Of a stretch of DNA of 64,000 bases, positions 36,833-48,770 are shown piece by piece. Every line of letters begins with the position of its first letter. The stretch's first letter is position 1. The notes beneath the pieces are model-generated. The model ran no database searches and had not been told where the DNA came from. It saw only the letters and a program-made list of their open reading frames with translations. Made by a program: the position numbers and the translations under genes. The DNA comes from Cyathus striatus (lineage: Eukaryota; Basidiomycota; Agaricomycetes; Agaricales; Nidulariaceae), in assembly GCA_025738555.1 (NCBI GenBank), contig JAOVFP010000023.1:1240001-1304000 (forward strand). The letters run 5' to 3'.

Positions 36833-38391
36833 ATCGGACTTGAGATTAGAATATAGACCTATCTCGCCTTTAAACAAAAATTCAATAGTAGGGCTGGGAG
36901 TACGTTCACGTAATGCCCGCTGTATTCGTGTAAATCCATGATAAGAATAAGTGTGTAACACGGTCGTTTTAAGTGAGTTTGGGTGTTTCTTACTATTCTG
37001 TGCGTTGGGTGTCAACGTGACAAAAGTTACTTGACGCCTGTGATGCCAATAAGTATCCAAGATGCGATCAATTCCAAGTCTCGGATATAACATCGAATAG
37101 CTTGCACTCGAGAGTATCGTAATGCATGGACGTTACGCCTTCTAAGATTATAATCCAGGATAGAGCAGCTGAACGTCGCGAACGCGGCTGTCCAAGGACC
37201 AATAAAAACAAATACAAGTTGTAAAGAGTGGTCCTAACTGCTGGTAAGCAAGCTTGGAAGTCGAAGCCTCTTCTAACGGGATGTTGCAAGACAAATCAAA
37301 GTACGATACGCTGTCTGCTAGAACGGGGTTTTCACTTGTCCTTAGCCTTGCAAACCGCGCGAGTAATTCTCATGCAGTACTTCTACCTGCTGACGCGCCA
37401 AAATTCTATTAAAAGGATGTTTTTCCTGTAGGTTTCCCAGTTCTCTGGATTATCCGCAGAATGGATGTTTTGATTAAAAGAAAAGGGATCAAAGGTGGTG
37501 ATAGCAGCATTCAACAGCAGTGCTATTTTCGTTTCGCTTTTGAGTCGGTCAGTCCTTATTCAGGAACCAGCAGTGATTACTGATACCGATAGAGTCCGAT
37601 AGAGTAAGGCTGAGTAAAAGTATGCGCACAGTCCAAGCACAGACTAGTCAAATGCAAGTCAAATGCCAGTTTCGGACAGTGTACTTAATATGTTTCTGGA
37701 AAGATTCAATCGTTGAACAATATCTACAGACTCTGGCATTGACGAAGATAGTAGAATGGATCGACAAAGCTTCAGGGGAAGTCAGGTTGTAATCAAGGAC
37801 GAGGACTTCCGACTGAGTACTCAACAACAGCTCGCGCTCATGACATAGTTTGGCAGTGTTCACTTAACCTGCAATAGTAAATACATAATAATAAGAACAT
37901 AAGCTGGGTAAACTTGACAGTTAGACACGGTGTTCGTTAATTTTCAGATCTTGAACGTTGAACGTTTGAACAGTGGTCATAGCGAACTGGCGCATTGTTG
38001 AATTTGAAACCGCTTTCAGGGTTTTACCAAAGCGAAATTCAAATCGCCACTCAAGTAGAGTCAAGTGCTCACATGCCCACCTCATGGACTCAACTCGCCT
38101 GGAGTCTGGACCGCTTTGTCCTCAGCCTCTACATACTAGCACGACAAAAGACCCTACCCGCCTCGTTTTATCGGGTAAAAACGTTACTACGCATTTCCAA
38201 CATCCGTAGACAATGGGTTTACAATACAACACGGGCGTGCTGGCGCTCTTTTCTGCTACCATCTCTCCGGCTTCTGAATGGCTATGTACAGTGGCTTATG
38301 CGACACTCACTTTAAATGGGGTATATGCTTTCCGTTTCTCGGGTAATCGTCTTTATTATTGCTCATTCCTTCCCGCACTCCCCTCTGCACT
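36833..38391. other. Intergenic, nothing recognised
   Basis: About 1.56 kb between two diverging genes. Only short frames are present, with no domain or repeat that I can support. Confidence 0.4.
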
Positions 38392-39348
38392 ATGCCTGCC
38401 CTTATTGCACCACAACCAGTTACCAGCGTTGCTTCTGAAACGCCTGCTACCCCTGGTCTAGAGGATACGAAGCTGGTCATGACTAAAGAGAAAAGTAAAC
38501 GACACGGAACTCGCAAATTTTCGCCTTTAGGTCCTCCAAGGTCGACGTCTCCTAAGCCGTTTATGACAAAAATAGCCGCAGGTAATGAATCTCTGAAGAA
38601 ACATGACGTGTATTATATGCCTCAAGGCAACACCGTCATCCAAGTGTGTTGGACGTTCTCGTTTGCTGAAATGTAAAACTAATTATGACATAGGTTGAAT
38701 ACACCCTATTCAAAGTCGATCTGGCTGTGCTTCAGAAGCATTCTCCCATACTACAAAGCATTACCGCTTCTGGCGGAATATTCACAGACAAGCATCCACT
38801 GGTTTTACATGAAGTCACAGAGAATGACTTCTTCACACTTCTCAAAGTATTATATCCGCTGTAAGCCATTTTTTCTATCAGTCATCCTCCGATTAACGGA
38901 TTCCAGCGCCACTCAACCCCAACCCAGCACAGTTGACGATCACCTCTCTCTCCTCCGTCTGTCCTCCAAGTACAGTATATCGTCTCTCATCCCATTATGC
39001 ACAACATTCCTTCATTCCCAATCCCTTGATCCTGTTCGCAAAATAATGATATGGGACACCTACGCTCTTGACCACGGCCTCCTCACCTCGGCTTACGCGG
39101 GCCTGTGTGAAGCCCCTCTTCCGCTCCAATTAGGTACCGCCGCGGCATTAGGTGTGAAGGTGTTTCAGCGTATTGTATGTGCACGAGAGATGTATCGACA
39201 GCGTGTTGGCTGTTCGTGCTGTGCTAGAGAAATGGATGACGCGGAGAGGAGGAAGGTAGCATTGGAAGTTATCGGCGTTGTGTTTCATAGCTCATCAGGA
39301 CATGGTGGGGTAGAAAGGAAAGGAAGTGTAAGGAGAAGGGTGAAGTAA
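38392..39348 (+). CDS. BTB/POZ domain protein
   Basis: Starts at 38392 (MPALIAPQPVTSVASETPAT). The N-terminal tail is basic and Ser/Pro-rich (KSKRHGTRKFSPLGPPRSTS). The BTB fold follows: KKHDVYYMPQGNTVIQ, an intron, then VEYTLFKVDLAVLQKHSPIL and LHEVTENDFFTLLKVLYPL, a second intron, then DHLSLLRLSSKYSISSLIPL. The remainder is helical, with a Cys-rich patch (GCSCCAREMDDAERR), and ends RRRVK with TAA at 39346-39348. Proteins of this layout are greatly expanded in mushrooms and probably dimerise or bind cullin-3. No specific partner can be named. The Ile and Ser substituted BTB core looks intact. Confidence 0.8.
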
Positions 39349-39500
39349 CATCAAACGGCTGCAGGGATGGTTCCAGCCATGGTGTTACTGTATTGCTGTC
39401 GCGGACAAATGTTAATGAGCAGGGCGTAATTATAATGCCGATCGTGTTGTAATAAGTAATTGTAAACTACAGTCTATATGAATCCTTGCAGGTTTCTCTC

Positions 39501-40574
39501 CTAAGATCGCCACGAAGCCAACCTCTCCAAAACAGACTCCAAAACACCTTTTTTCGATACTTTAGCCTGTACCCTTTTCTTCACAAACTGGTCCAAATTT
39601 GGTCCTGTAAGATCCCAGTGCCGAGGCTTAGACCACTTCCGCACAGCAAGCACCAGCTCGCTCTCAATTAGCCGCATAGCCATCGACTCACGCTGCCACA
39701 CGCCCGTCGTCCAAATCGCCAAGGGTCCATCTGGTCCTTGTCTCGCACTCTCGGCGGGGGCGGCGCCTCCTTTCACCAAAGTCTCCTTCTCAGTGTTCAC
39801 TGTTCCGTCTTTGACATACGCGCATTCCAGTGCAGTCGCTAGCATTCCCTTTTTATTCAACCTGTTTGCTTCTTGTAAACGGATGCGATTTGCCATAATC
39901 ACATCTGTAAAGACGCGGTCGCCGACTATTATTAGTTCGTTGGCGTTCACCGGAGCGGGGAGGGTGGAGAAATACGTATGAATGTTTGAGATACAGCTAT
40001 ATGCTGGCTTGAATGACTTGTGAAAGAGGACTGGAACGCCTAAGTAGTGGGAGACAGATTCCGACTAACTGAAATGTAAGTAGACAAGGGGGGATGTTAG
40101 AGCGAAATAACGCACTTGAATTCCTCCAGCATCAAGATAGGTTCCAGCAGAGTTGCTCACTATGAGGACATTTCCTGCACCAAAAGTTTCCTTGCACTCT
40201 TCCCATGCCTCCTATACATCATCTGAGCACATCACTAGATTTACGGTCTGCTGGAAATCACACCTTGAGTTCAGGAACCAGCTGGTCCTGGTGAGGAATT
40301 GTCTACAAAATCTGTAAATCTAGGCATGTAATAATGCAAATCGCCAACATACCAAGCAGTTATCTTTATCAAAGACTGCTCCTCTATATCCTGCCCTTCT
40401 CAATGCCTGCAAGTCAAGCTGGCGAATATCTTCCTGGACAAGACGCGCGTTAGTGTGTAACTCCAATACACGTTTGAAACGAAAACAACCTTTGACGCAA
40501 ATATGTGGTAATGCCAGGCGAGGGTAGAAGATAAGCTGGAAAGGGGCCAGCAGCCCAGGAATGTTGAGCGGCAT
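39501..40574 (-). CDS. GEP4: Mitochondrial phosphatidylglycerophosphatase (HAD, GEP4 family)
   Basis: Starts at 40574 (MPLNIPGLLAPFQLIFYPRL) and ends at 39501. The first exon reaches PHICVK, then a small intron leads to DIRQLDLQALRRAGYRGAVF and HAD motif I DKDNCL. Further exons give IPHQDQLVPELK, EAWEECKETFGAGNVLIVSN with motif II SNSAG, then LGVPVLFHKSFKP (motif III Lys) and motif IV GDRVFTDVIMANR. GEP4 removes phosphate from phosphatidylglycerophosphate in the matrix, a step in cardiolipin synthesis. The C-terminus is long and basic (KKRVQAKVSKKGVLESVLER). The intron near 40492-40435 uses a GTTGTT donor. The gene is divergent from clathrin light chain with 208 bp between the starts. Confidence 0.93.
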
Positions 40575-40782
40575 GGGTGCACCTAGCAGGCTCAGCTTTC
40601 CTGGCTCCAAGTTGGATGAACAATTCCCGTGCCGATTGTATACCGATCCGTTTTCCCACGACTGTAAACCCTTGCAGAATTGCCAACGCGTAACGACGAA
40701 ATGCAAAGCGCAAGATAATTACCCCCCTCACACCGCCCAACTGGATTCCCCCACCACTCCCCACAGCGCCAGTACAACCAGC
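40575..40782. promoter_or_regulatory. Divergent promoter GEP4 / CLC1
   Basis: 208 bp between the start codons. It is compact enough that both genes probably share control elements (inference). Confidence 0.45.
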
Positions 40783-41758
40783 ATGAGTGACTTCCTCGAC
40801 ATTGGCGAGTTCTCCACCCCCACCGGCACCAACGAGACCATCGACGAAATTGACTTCGACCGTGCTGCCTCTGCTTTCCCTGACATCTCTCTCGACGGCT
40901 CTGGGGACATTCCTTCTTTCCCAGGGAACACAGGTGCTCCCGTAAGTCTCAGCAATGACTTTGACTTTGATACATTTGCCACGCCTTCGTTGGAGAGGCA
41001 AGGGACCGAGGTGAAGGTGACGGGGGACGACGAGATTGAGAAGTTCGAAAGTGAGTTTCCGGACATTGATATTGGCCAGGTGAGAGGTTGCTTCAGCAAG
41101 CTCTAGGATGCATGCTAATGTATGAATTATGGGCAGCACATCTCCCCTCCCGTGACCCAATTCACCCCCACCGTCGCTCCCCGCCCCCAACCCTCCGCCG
41201 CTCCTATCCTCACCCAGCCAATTGACGAAGAAGAGCCCCAGGTTATCAAGTGCGTCTATGTGTATTACATCCTTCCCTCTCGATATATTAACGAATACTT
41301 AATTTACATAGAGACTGGCGTGAAAAGCAACGAGAGGAAATTGAAGCGCGCGAGGCTGCTTCCAGAGAGCGCAGGCAAGACACTATTTCAAAGGCTGAGA
41401 GGGCCATTGATGAATTCTACGAAAACTACGCATCGAAGAAAGAGAAAAATATTGCTGAGAACAAGTATGTTTTACATTTCCTCTAATCCATTCCTTTATG
41501 CTTTTGTTCTCTGCAACTTTATCGTCAGTTACTAACCTCACTTTAAGGGAGCAAGAAGGCGAATTTATTGCCTCTCAACAAGCCTTCCTCAGCACAGGTA
41601 CCACCTGGGAACGTATCTGCAAGATTGTCGAGCTTGAAAACTCGCAGAGCAAAACCCTTGCTCGTACAGGTGGCACCACTGATCTTACGAGGTTTAAGGA
41701 AGTGTTGTTGAGGTTGAAGAGGGAGGGTGATATGGCCCCTGGTGCAGCTGGGTATTAA
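40783..41758 (+). CDS. CLC1: Clathrin light chain
   Basis: ATG at 40783 (MSDFLDIGEFSTPTGTNETI), stop TAA at 41756-41758. The acidic N-terminal half carries FDFDTFATPSLERQ and EIEKFESEFPDIDIGQ, which includes the conserved EFP-type motif. A short exon gives HISPPVTQFTPTVAPRPQPS. Then comes the heavy-chain-binding coiled coil (DWREKQREEIEAREAASRER, AERAIDEFYENYASKKEKNI) and the C-terminal TTWERICKIVELENSQSKT and DLTRFKEVLLRLKREG. Light chains decorate the clathrin hub and regulate coat assembly in endocytosis and Golgi traffic. The exon structure is clear and no damage is seen. Confidence 0.95.
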
Positions 41759-41910
41759 GATCTATGCGAGAGAAGAGAGTTGAGGAAAACGCGACGATGA
41801 TACCTTACACGAAAAGATTGTGTTGTTTTTCTATACTTTCTACTAACCTATTGATAGCATTGCCTTCGGGAAACCACCTTGTAATTAGACACAAAAACAT
41901 AAAAACAAGT

Positions 41911-41983
41911 GGCCAACGCCAGGATTGAACTGACGACCTTCGCGTTATTAGCACGACGCTCTAACCAACTGAGCTAGTCGGCC
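41911..41983 (-). tRNA. tRNA-Ile (anticodon AAT)
   Basis: A 73-nt cloverleaf can be folded on the minus strand: acceptor GGCCGAC paired with GTTGGCC, D arm GCTC/GAGC, anticodon stem TCGTG/CGCGA around the loop CTAATAA (anticodon AAT), variable AGGTC, and T arm GTCAG-TTCAATC-CTGGC. The A and B boxes are intact and there is no intron. The side to its 5' (rightward) is where the transposon block begins. Confidence 0.95.
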
Positions 41984-44048
41984 ATTATTCTGTTTGGAAG
42001 GCTGATATAATTGTCGTGACGATGCTAAAGTTGGGTGTCACCTTGCTTGGCAAGGTTTCTCCGGGTCATAATTGGGTTCACTTTTCGACCTGCACGTGAT
42101 TCACGTGATTTTATCCCGTGATTACCGCATTAGATGGTTCTTCGTGACTGTTGTTCGTCTCCCCGCTATGACACCATGTGACCTGTTCCAAATTCGGAAA
42201 TGTTTTCCTACGGTACTGCAGAGCACAACTTTTCTTGTCTGTTAGAGCTATTTACTAAATGATGTAGCACCCAGGTTGACAGTACACATAGGCTGAGTTG
42301 GTCAGCCCATCCATCTGGACCCAAGGACATGGCTGCATCAGTGACTACCCAGAGTGAGACAGCTAGTGGGTGGAGTGGTGGTGGTTGGTTGGCTAGGGAC
42401 TTGCCAATCAATTCACCTACATCAGGAAACACAGTTTTGGCAACATCAGTAAGTGCCAAGATCAATAGCTGTCATGACTGTGCCCCTAGCCTGACTTGGC
42501 AGTGGAGTATGAGAGGGTGACTGTGGAGAAGCGAGGGTGAGTATGAGATGAAAGTGGAGAACAAGAACTCAGGGGGTAGGACTTTGGCTTCAGCTTATGT
42601 GCTGTGCCCCTGGGATTCCTGGTCCTAGATTTCGGAGTAAGGGCAAGCCCTTTGGAGAAGATGAGAGACAGAAGATGAGAGGTATAACTCAAGTCAGACA
42701 AAAGGGTGAGGATGTAGTTCAATACAAAACTAAAGTCTAAGTACAAATTGAGTACTACTTAAATACTAGAGACTCGGAGTAAGTAAAGGCCAGTGGAGAA
42801 GTACGGTCAGGATAGGCATATGTAGAATGAAGACTATAACTAATTAAACATAATAAAACACATTGGAGAAGTGAGCGTGTATGGCAGTGTAAAGTAAAAC
42901 AGATAGTGGCGCACTTAAGAATGATAAGTAACTCACTATGAGATGTATACTATATTACTGAGGGGATAGCTCAGTAGAATGGAAGAAAGGAAACAAGAGT
43001 AATCTATGTACAGTAATCAATAAGTAATATTAAGAGCGTAAGCAAAGTTCAGAGTAACAAAAGGAAAAGGCGGAGTAAGGCATATGAGTCCAGAGGTAGG
43101 TGGTACAGGATATGACAATAGCCGATGTCAATCATTGGATGTTTATGTGGTTCCACATAGTTGGCATAGCACTCTGTAGGACATGAGGAAGCATTATAGC
43201 TCTACAAAAACACAGCATGGTACTTCATAGTTCCATGCAGCTCAGGTGTATATTACAGAGACACTATATAAATATATAATTTACAGGTTGTTCTGCATAG
43301 AGTGCTCTAGCCAACCTATATTACCATGTAGCCTTAGATAGTGGATTATAGTATTACTATTAGTAGTACTATTATCTTAATTCTGCTACTTCATAATACT
43401 AAGAAGGACAGAAAAAGTGGGAGGGAAACTGAGCAGGCAGTAGGAAGAGTGCCAAGGTGATACATGCAAACAGTGAGACTCAGATGCAACAGAGAACCAT
43501 CAGAATCAGAGAATTCCAATGCATGGATCCAAGTAATGTCAATGTCACAAGCACATGACTGCAACCGATCACTTTGGGTTTGTTTGTTCATTGCTTCGAA
43601 GTTTTCAAATCTTCAAGTTCCTGTCCCGTTTGACTCCTTATTTCTCTAACACCACCATCCTCCTTCCCTCAAAGCCATGCCTTACATCGAATTTCCTTGG
43701 AAGTATAGCCAATAATACTCAATGCAAGCTTCTATTTCTACTTCATGCCAACACACTACATCTCTAACACCCTTTTTGCTGCACAGAATATATCACATAC
43801 ACTCGTTGGACAACAGGATAGACAGCACCCACCATAAAGGGTTGTAAGTACAGTATCACTTATACCTTTCTTTGCTAACCCTTTCATATTTGCTTCTAGA
43901 CAATTCTCCTGTCTCTCCTGAGGTTGTCCCCAGCATAGATTGGCTGGTTGTTGCAGTTTAGGTACATCAATTTTATTATGTTTTCTTTCTACCTTTTACT
44001 TATATGCCTTCACAGCTAATACTCTTATACCGCTTGTTTTCTTCAAGG
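41984..44048. repeat. Degraded transposon-derived sequence, with an LTR-like fragment near 42.5-42.7 kb
   Basis: No host gene is seen. A segment at 42586-42615 closely matches 58892-58921 inside the LTR of element C (both ggcttcagctt, then tgtgctg). The surrounding 42520-42720 purine-rich sequence has the same general make-up. It therefore looks like an old relative of that LTR. The rest is AT-rich with a few short frames and is presumed relic sequence. Confidence 0.5.
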
Positions 44049-44442
44049 GTGTGATGACCCAAGTAAAGCTGTTAGCGACAGATGAGCAAATACTCAAAGC
44101 TGAACTTAAACACTTGAATGTGAGAAGGAAATGAGTCTTATTACTAGTCTGGAATAAACTAGCACAAGAATAACAAATACTAACTAAGAAAGACCGTATT
44201 TATAGAAAGAATCCATGAGGAGATCGCATGTAAGTATCCTACACTACAATGCATGTTAACTGTGCTTCTACATTAAGAACTCATGTTGTACGTATGGCCA
44301 AACTGTGCAACTGTGCCCACAGTGATGATGAGTAATGTATGTTGATATGCATAGTGTATGTATTGTAGATCATGTGACTAGTCACATGACATAGATAAGA
44401 TGAGATTAGATAAAAGATTAGATAAGTAATGAAATTCTAACA
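44049..44442 (-). repeat. Probable 3' LTR of Ty3/gypsy element A
   Basis: The right end is set by ...ATTCTAACA followed, 2 bases later, by a run of eight C then TTTAAG, which on the minus strand is a polypurine tract next to an LTR beginning TGTTAGAAT. The left end is placed at TGTGATGACCC by the TG...CA rule and is only a guess. Confidence 0.4.
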
Positions 44443-47400
44443 TTACCCCCCCTTTAAGAGTTGTGTCCTCACGACATTTCAATTGATTCTTCCGTTCATG
44501 GGGGTCATTCTTGAATTCAAAGAATGATTCAAGGAATATAATGACTGAGTATAAAAATGGCCATGCAGAAGATGAAGATGACAATAACATAAATCAAAAG
44601 AGTGATGTTGTTAGAAAGCATGTTTGAATAGTTATGATTGATATAAAATGCTTTGTATTTATACATTAGGACATTCCAGATTTTCCTGATGGAATTTATT
44701 TAATAAACTTCTAGATCCGTTTAATGACGTGATCGGTTCCCATGTACAATGATCATAGGAATAGCCTTTCCATTTAATTTTATATAAAACTTTTTTCTGA
44801 TTTATTTTCCATGCCAGTATTGATTCTACTTCGTATTGTTCCTGATCATCTATCACAATAGCAGGTGGAGGTTTCAGTTTCTGTTGTGATTTGTACTGAG
44901 CAGGGATATGTTTCGTGAGAAGTTGCATGTTGTATACTGGATGTTTTCGGTTCCAAGTTTTTGGTAATTGGATTTCATAAGAGGCTAGTCCTACTTTCTT
45001 TATTACTTTAAAGGGTCCGTATCGTTTATTGTCTAATTTAGCAACTGGTCTATCGGATTTAATGTTAATTCCTTCTACGTAAATGAGATCGCCAGGTTTA
45101 TATTCAGGTGATTCTTTTTGGTTTCTATCATATCCATGTTTCATTGCTTCATTTGATAGTGTAAGAGCCGCCTTTGCATTTTCTCTAGCTTTGGTTATTG
45201 TAGTTGTAGATTCATCTACTCCAATAGTTCAAGATGTTCCATTTGGTCTTATCCCTCCATAAGGATGATGTCCATACATTAAATAAAAGGGTGTATATCC
45301 TGTTGCTCTATGAATTGTATCATTGTAATTAAACTCCATTACTGCCATTTTGTCAGCCCAATCATCTTGATCATAGTTTACATAGATTCGGAGGTATTGT
45401 TCTATTTCTTGGTTTACACGTTCTACCTGTCCATTTGTCTGAGGTCGATATGCTGTAGATAGATTCATCTTGACTCCTAATCGTTTTGTAAATTCTTTTG
45501 TGAAATGAGATGCAAATTGCGATCCTCTATCACTAATGACCCGTTGTGGCATTCCGAAGTTTTTAAATACTTTTTCTAAATATAGTTCAGCAACTCCTGG
45601 ACTATCAATTTCTTTGTTACATGGAATAAAGGCTGCCATTTTGGTAAATTGATCAACTACCACCATTAAGAAGTCAAATCCTCGGGAGTAGGGGAGTGGT
45701 CTGACAAAATCAATTGAAATAGTATGCCAGGGTCCTTCAGGAATACTATTGGGGTTTAATAATCCAATTGGTTTTGATCAATGGATATTTGTTCTCTGAC
45801 ATGCTTCACATCCGGAGATGTATTTTATTATATCAGATCTTATTCTAGGCCACCAATAATTTCTTGTGATTAACTCCTGAGTTTTGTATTCTCTGTGATG
45901 TCCTGATATAGCTGAATCATGACATAGCCTAATTATATGTTCTCTTAATTTGGCATTTTTTGGAATGTAAACTTGATCTTTCCAAGTAATTATTCCTTCA
46001 GATGATTCATCCCAATCTTTTGACTTAAGGTTAAGCATTTTGGTGACTTCTTTGTCTCAATTCTTCCTGGATTTTCGAACTTGTTTCATGATATCTTCAT
46101 CTTCACCGTGAACTTCATATGTCTGTCTAAAGTGTTCTGGTTTAAGAAGAATGATGTCTTCATTATCATGTTCACCTTGTTTGTGTCCTGCTCTTTGAGA
46201 TAATAAATCCACTTTGGTTATCTGATTTCCCAGTTTGTGATGTAATGTATAGTGGAATTCAGACAATTCGGTTGACCATCTTGCTTGTCTGCGATTTAAT
46301 TTCTGTGGTTTCCTAAAGTATTGGAGATTTTTATGATCTGTCCAAATCTCAAATACTTGTTTAGCCCCTAAAAGGTATTGTCTCCACATGTCTAATGCTC
46401 TCATTATGGCGAGCATTTCTTTATCGTAGATCTCATAATTTCTCTCTGTTGGACTTAAGGCATGTGATAAAAACACAATCGGTTTCCATTTTCTGTCAGT
46501 CTGTTCCTGTGATAGAATAGCTCCATTTGTGAAATCAGAGGAATCTGCTTCAACACAATATTTCCTGTCATCATTTGGCATTGCAAGGATTGGTGCTGAT
46601 ATGATTTTGTCCTTTAATTCAGAGAATGCTAAAGCTTGTTCGAGTTTCCATTTCCATTCATTTTTCCCAGTTAATTCATGAAGAGGTTTCGCTACTTTTG
46701 CAAATCCTTGAATAAATCTTCAATAGAAATTAATGAATCCAAGGAATTGTTGGAGTTCCCTTTTATTGTTCGGAACTAGCCAATCTACTACAGCTTTTAC
46801 TTTTTCAGAATCCATTCCTACAGAATTCTTAGATATGATAAGTCTGAGATATTCAACTTCCACTTTTTCAAAAAAACATTTTTCAGGTTTAAGGTATAAT
46901 TCATGTTGTTCTAATTTTCTCAGAACTTGTTTAACCATTTTCCTATGTTCTTCCAATGTTTCAGTGAATATAAGAATGTCATCCATGTATATGATAACTG
47001 TTCCTTCATTTATCTCTGTTCTGAATATATCATTCATCATGGTTTGAAAAGTTGCCGGTGAATTGGTAAGACCAAAGAACATGACTAACAGTTCGAACAA
47101 TCCTCGATTAGTTCTAAATGCAGCATACTGTTCATCACCTTCTTTGATTCGAACATTGTTATAACCCCATCAGATATCTAGCTTAGTAAAGTATCATGCC
47201 TTTTTAAGCTTATCTACTAATTCTTGAATTAATGGTAATGGGTATCTATTCTTAACTATTATTTCATTTAGTTTTCGATAATCCTGAATTGGTCGTAAAG
47301 ATCCATCCTTCTTTTTAATAAAAAAGAATGGTGATGCCCAAGGTGACTTTGAAGGTCTGATGCATCCTGAGTTAAGGTTTTCATCGAGAAATTCATCCAA

Positions 47401-48345
47401 CTGTTTTTGTTCATCTAAGTTTAAGGGATAGATCTTACAATCAAAAGATGTAGCTCCAGGTAGTAATTCTATAGCATGATCCCATGGTCAATGGGGTGGA
47501 AGTTTATCAAATGATTCTTTAGTGAATACTCTTTTGAATTCATGATAATACATCAGAATGGTCTCCTTCCAATGCTTTTTTGGTTTTTGCTGATTTTGTG
47601 CTTCAGCAATTCTTGAAGCTGTGGTCTGAAATGCCCTTAATTCAATTTGTTCAAATAGATTTATTGCTATGATGTGATCATCCATTTCAAGATTAATTGA
47701 TTCATCTAAATCGGATTCATCTTCTTCTGGATCCATGGTATTAATTATTGGAGTACATTCTATCAGGCATCGTGTGAATTTGATGGTTTCTTTCTTCCAG
47801 TCTATTTCTGGATTGTGAGTTCAAAGCCAATTGTGTCCAATAAACATAGAAGCTTTTCCTAGATTAATAACAGCAAGTTGCAATATTTCCACATTTCATC
47901 CAAGTCATACTCTTAGCTCAACATAATCCGTAATAGATCCGTCACTGTTAAGGGTTCCATCTGCATTGTAAACCGGTGTAGGTCTTGGATACTTTTTAGT
48001 CATGATTCAATTATCTTCGATGAATTTTCGACTAATACAAGTTCCGGTGCTTCCACTATCTAATAATGCTTTTAATCTGTATGTCCTTTGAGTGTCCAGG
48101 GTAGTAACCATTAGATCAAGATCAATTTGATTTCCATTTGTTCCTCAGATAAATCTTTTTGGTTTCTTTAATTCTTCTAACGCAGGAATCACATCTTGAT
48201 CTGAAAGATTATTTAATTCCATAATTGTTTTCTGAATTACTTCAGGTCTTTGTTTGGGATGGCAAGGGCAAGTTCCGATGTTTGGTCTTTTAATCTCCAT
48301 GCGACCCAATACACATTTCCAGGTTTTACTTCCTGATTAGGAAGG
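44443..48345 (-). mobile_element. Ty3/gypsy chromovirus-like retrotransposon A, 5'-truncated
   Basis: The order on the minus strand is protease (DSG), reverse transcriptase, RNase H, integrase, chromodomain, polypurine tract, LTR. It contains no gag beyond a small remnant (CPCHPKQRPEV near 48270), because the sequence stops at the LTR of element B near 48346. The simplest reading is that B inserted into A. The base composition is clearly more AT-rich than in elements B and C. Confidence 0.85.
44659..48300 (-). pseudogene. Element A pol, one frame with twelve TGA stops
   Basis: All coding segments lie in a single frame, with no frameshift, interrupted by twelve TGA codons (minus strand). Seen in order: protease LLDSGSTGTCIS; RT with [45 protein letters not shown] and IIYMDDILIF; RNase H with VEADSSDFTNGAIL and WTDHKNLQYF; integrase zinc finger (H...H...CEACQ); integrase core VVVDQFTKMAAF, SDRGSQF and PQTNGQVERVNQ; and a C-terminal chromodomain EYEVESILAWKINQKKVLYK with KWKGYSYDHCTWEP. 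The YMDD and integrase D, D, E residues are kept. Stops are at 48145, 48007, 47905, 47896, 47821, 47488, 47194, 47170, 46720, 46057, 45778 and 45229 (lowest base of each). It cannot be translated as it stands. Confidence 0.92.
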
Positions 48346-48581
48346 TGTGTGTAGAGGATATGATCCTCTACGACGACTTATGTTACTCACTCACCATGTA
48401 AACCAAACCAAGTGTATTGGTGTTCTACGAGTGTATGAGTAAAAAGTCTGCCGAAATATGTACAAACAGTGTACGTATATATATGGGCAATGCCTAACGG
48501 CGTTGCCAAACAGTACATAGGTAAATAACATGACTAAGCGATGGTAGTATGTAAGCGGCGCTTAACACGGCGCCTTACACA
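48346..48581 (-). repeat. 3' LTR of Ty3/gypsy element B
   Basis: Bounded by TGTGTGTAG on the left and ...CCTTACACA on the right, followed at once by CCCCCCCTT (a polypurine tract on the minus strand). It is about 235 bp. The left end carries a perfect 9-bp hairpin (GTAGAGGAT, loop ATG, ATCCTCTAC) at 48351-48371. The left edge is ambiguous by 2-4 bp because of the TG repeats. Confidence 0.75.
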
Positions 48582-48770
48582 CCCCCCCTTGAGACCGGGT
48601 CCACGCGGTCTAACACATTGGGAGAGGGGTGCGGTGCTTATACAGACGAAGGACCAGGTGGTGACGAGGGGCGGGGTGGCGGCTGAGGTGTCAGAGACCG
48701 ATGAGGTCGCGCTCCGTCGTCCACGTCCATGGCTGAAGGGGCTTCATGGTGATCCGGCACGGGCGTGTTA

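Noticed and set aside
44659..48300. TGA recoded as an amino acid in this genome
   Set aside because: Host genes here use TGA as a normal stop (for example at 4506 and 23265), and none contains internal TGA in conserved regions. The TGA set is confined almost wholly to element A.
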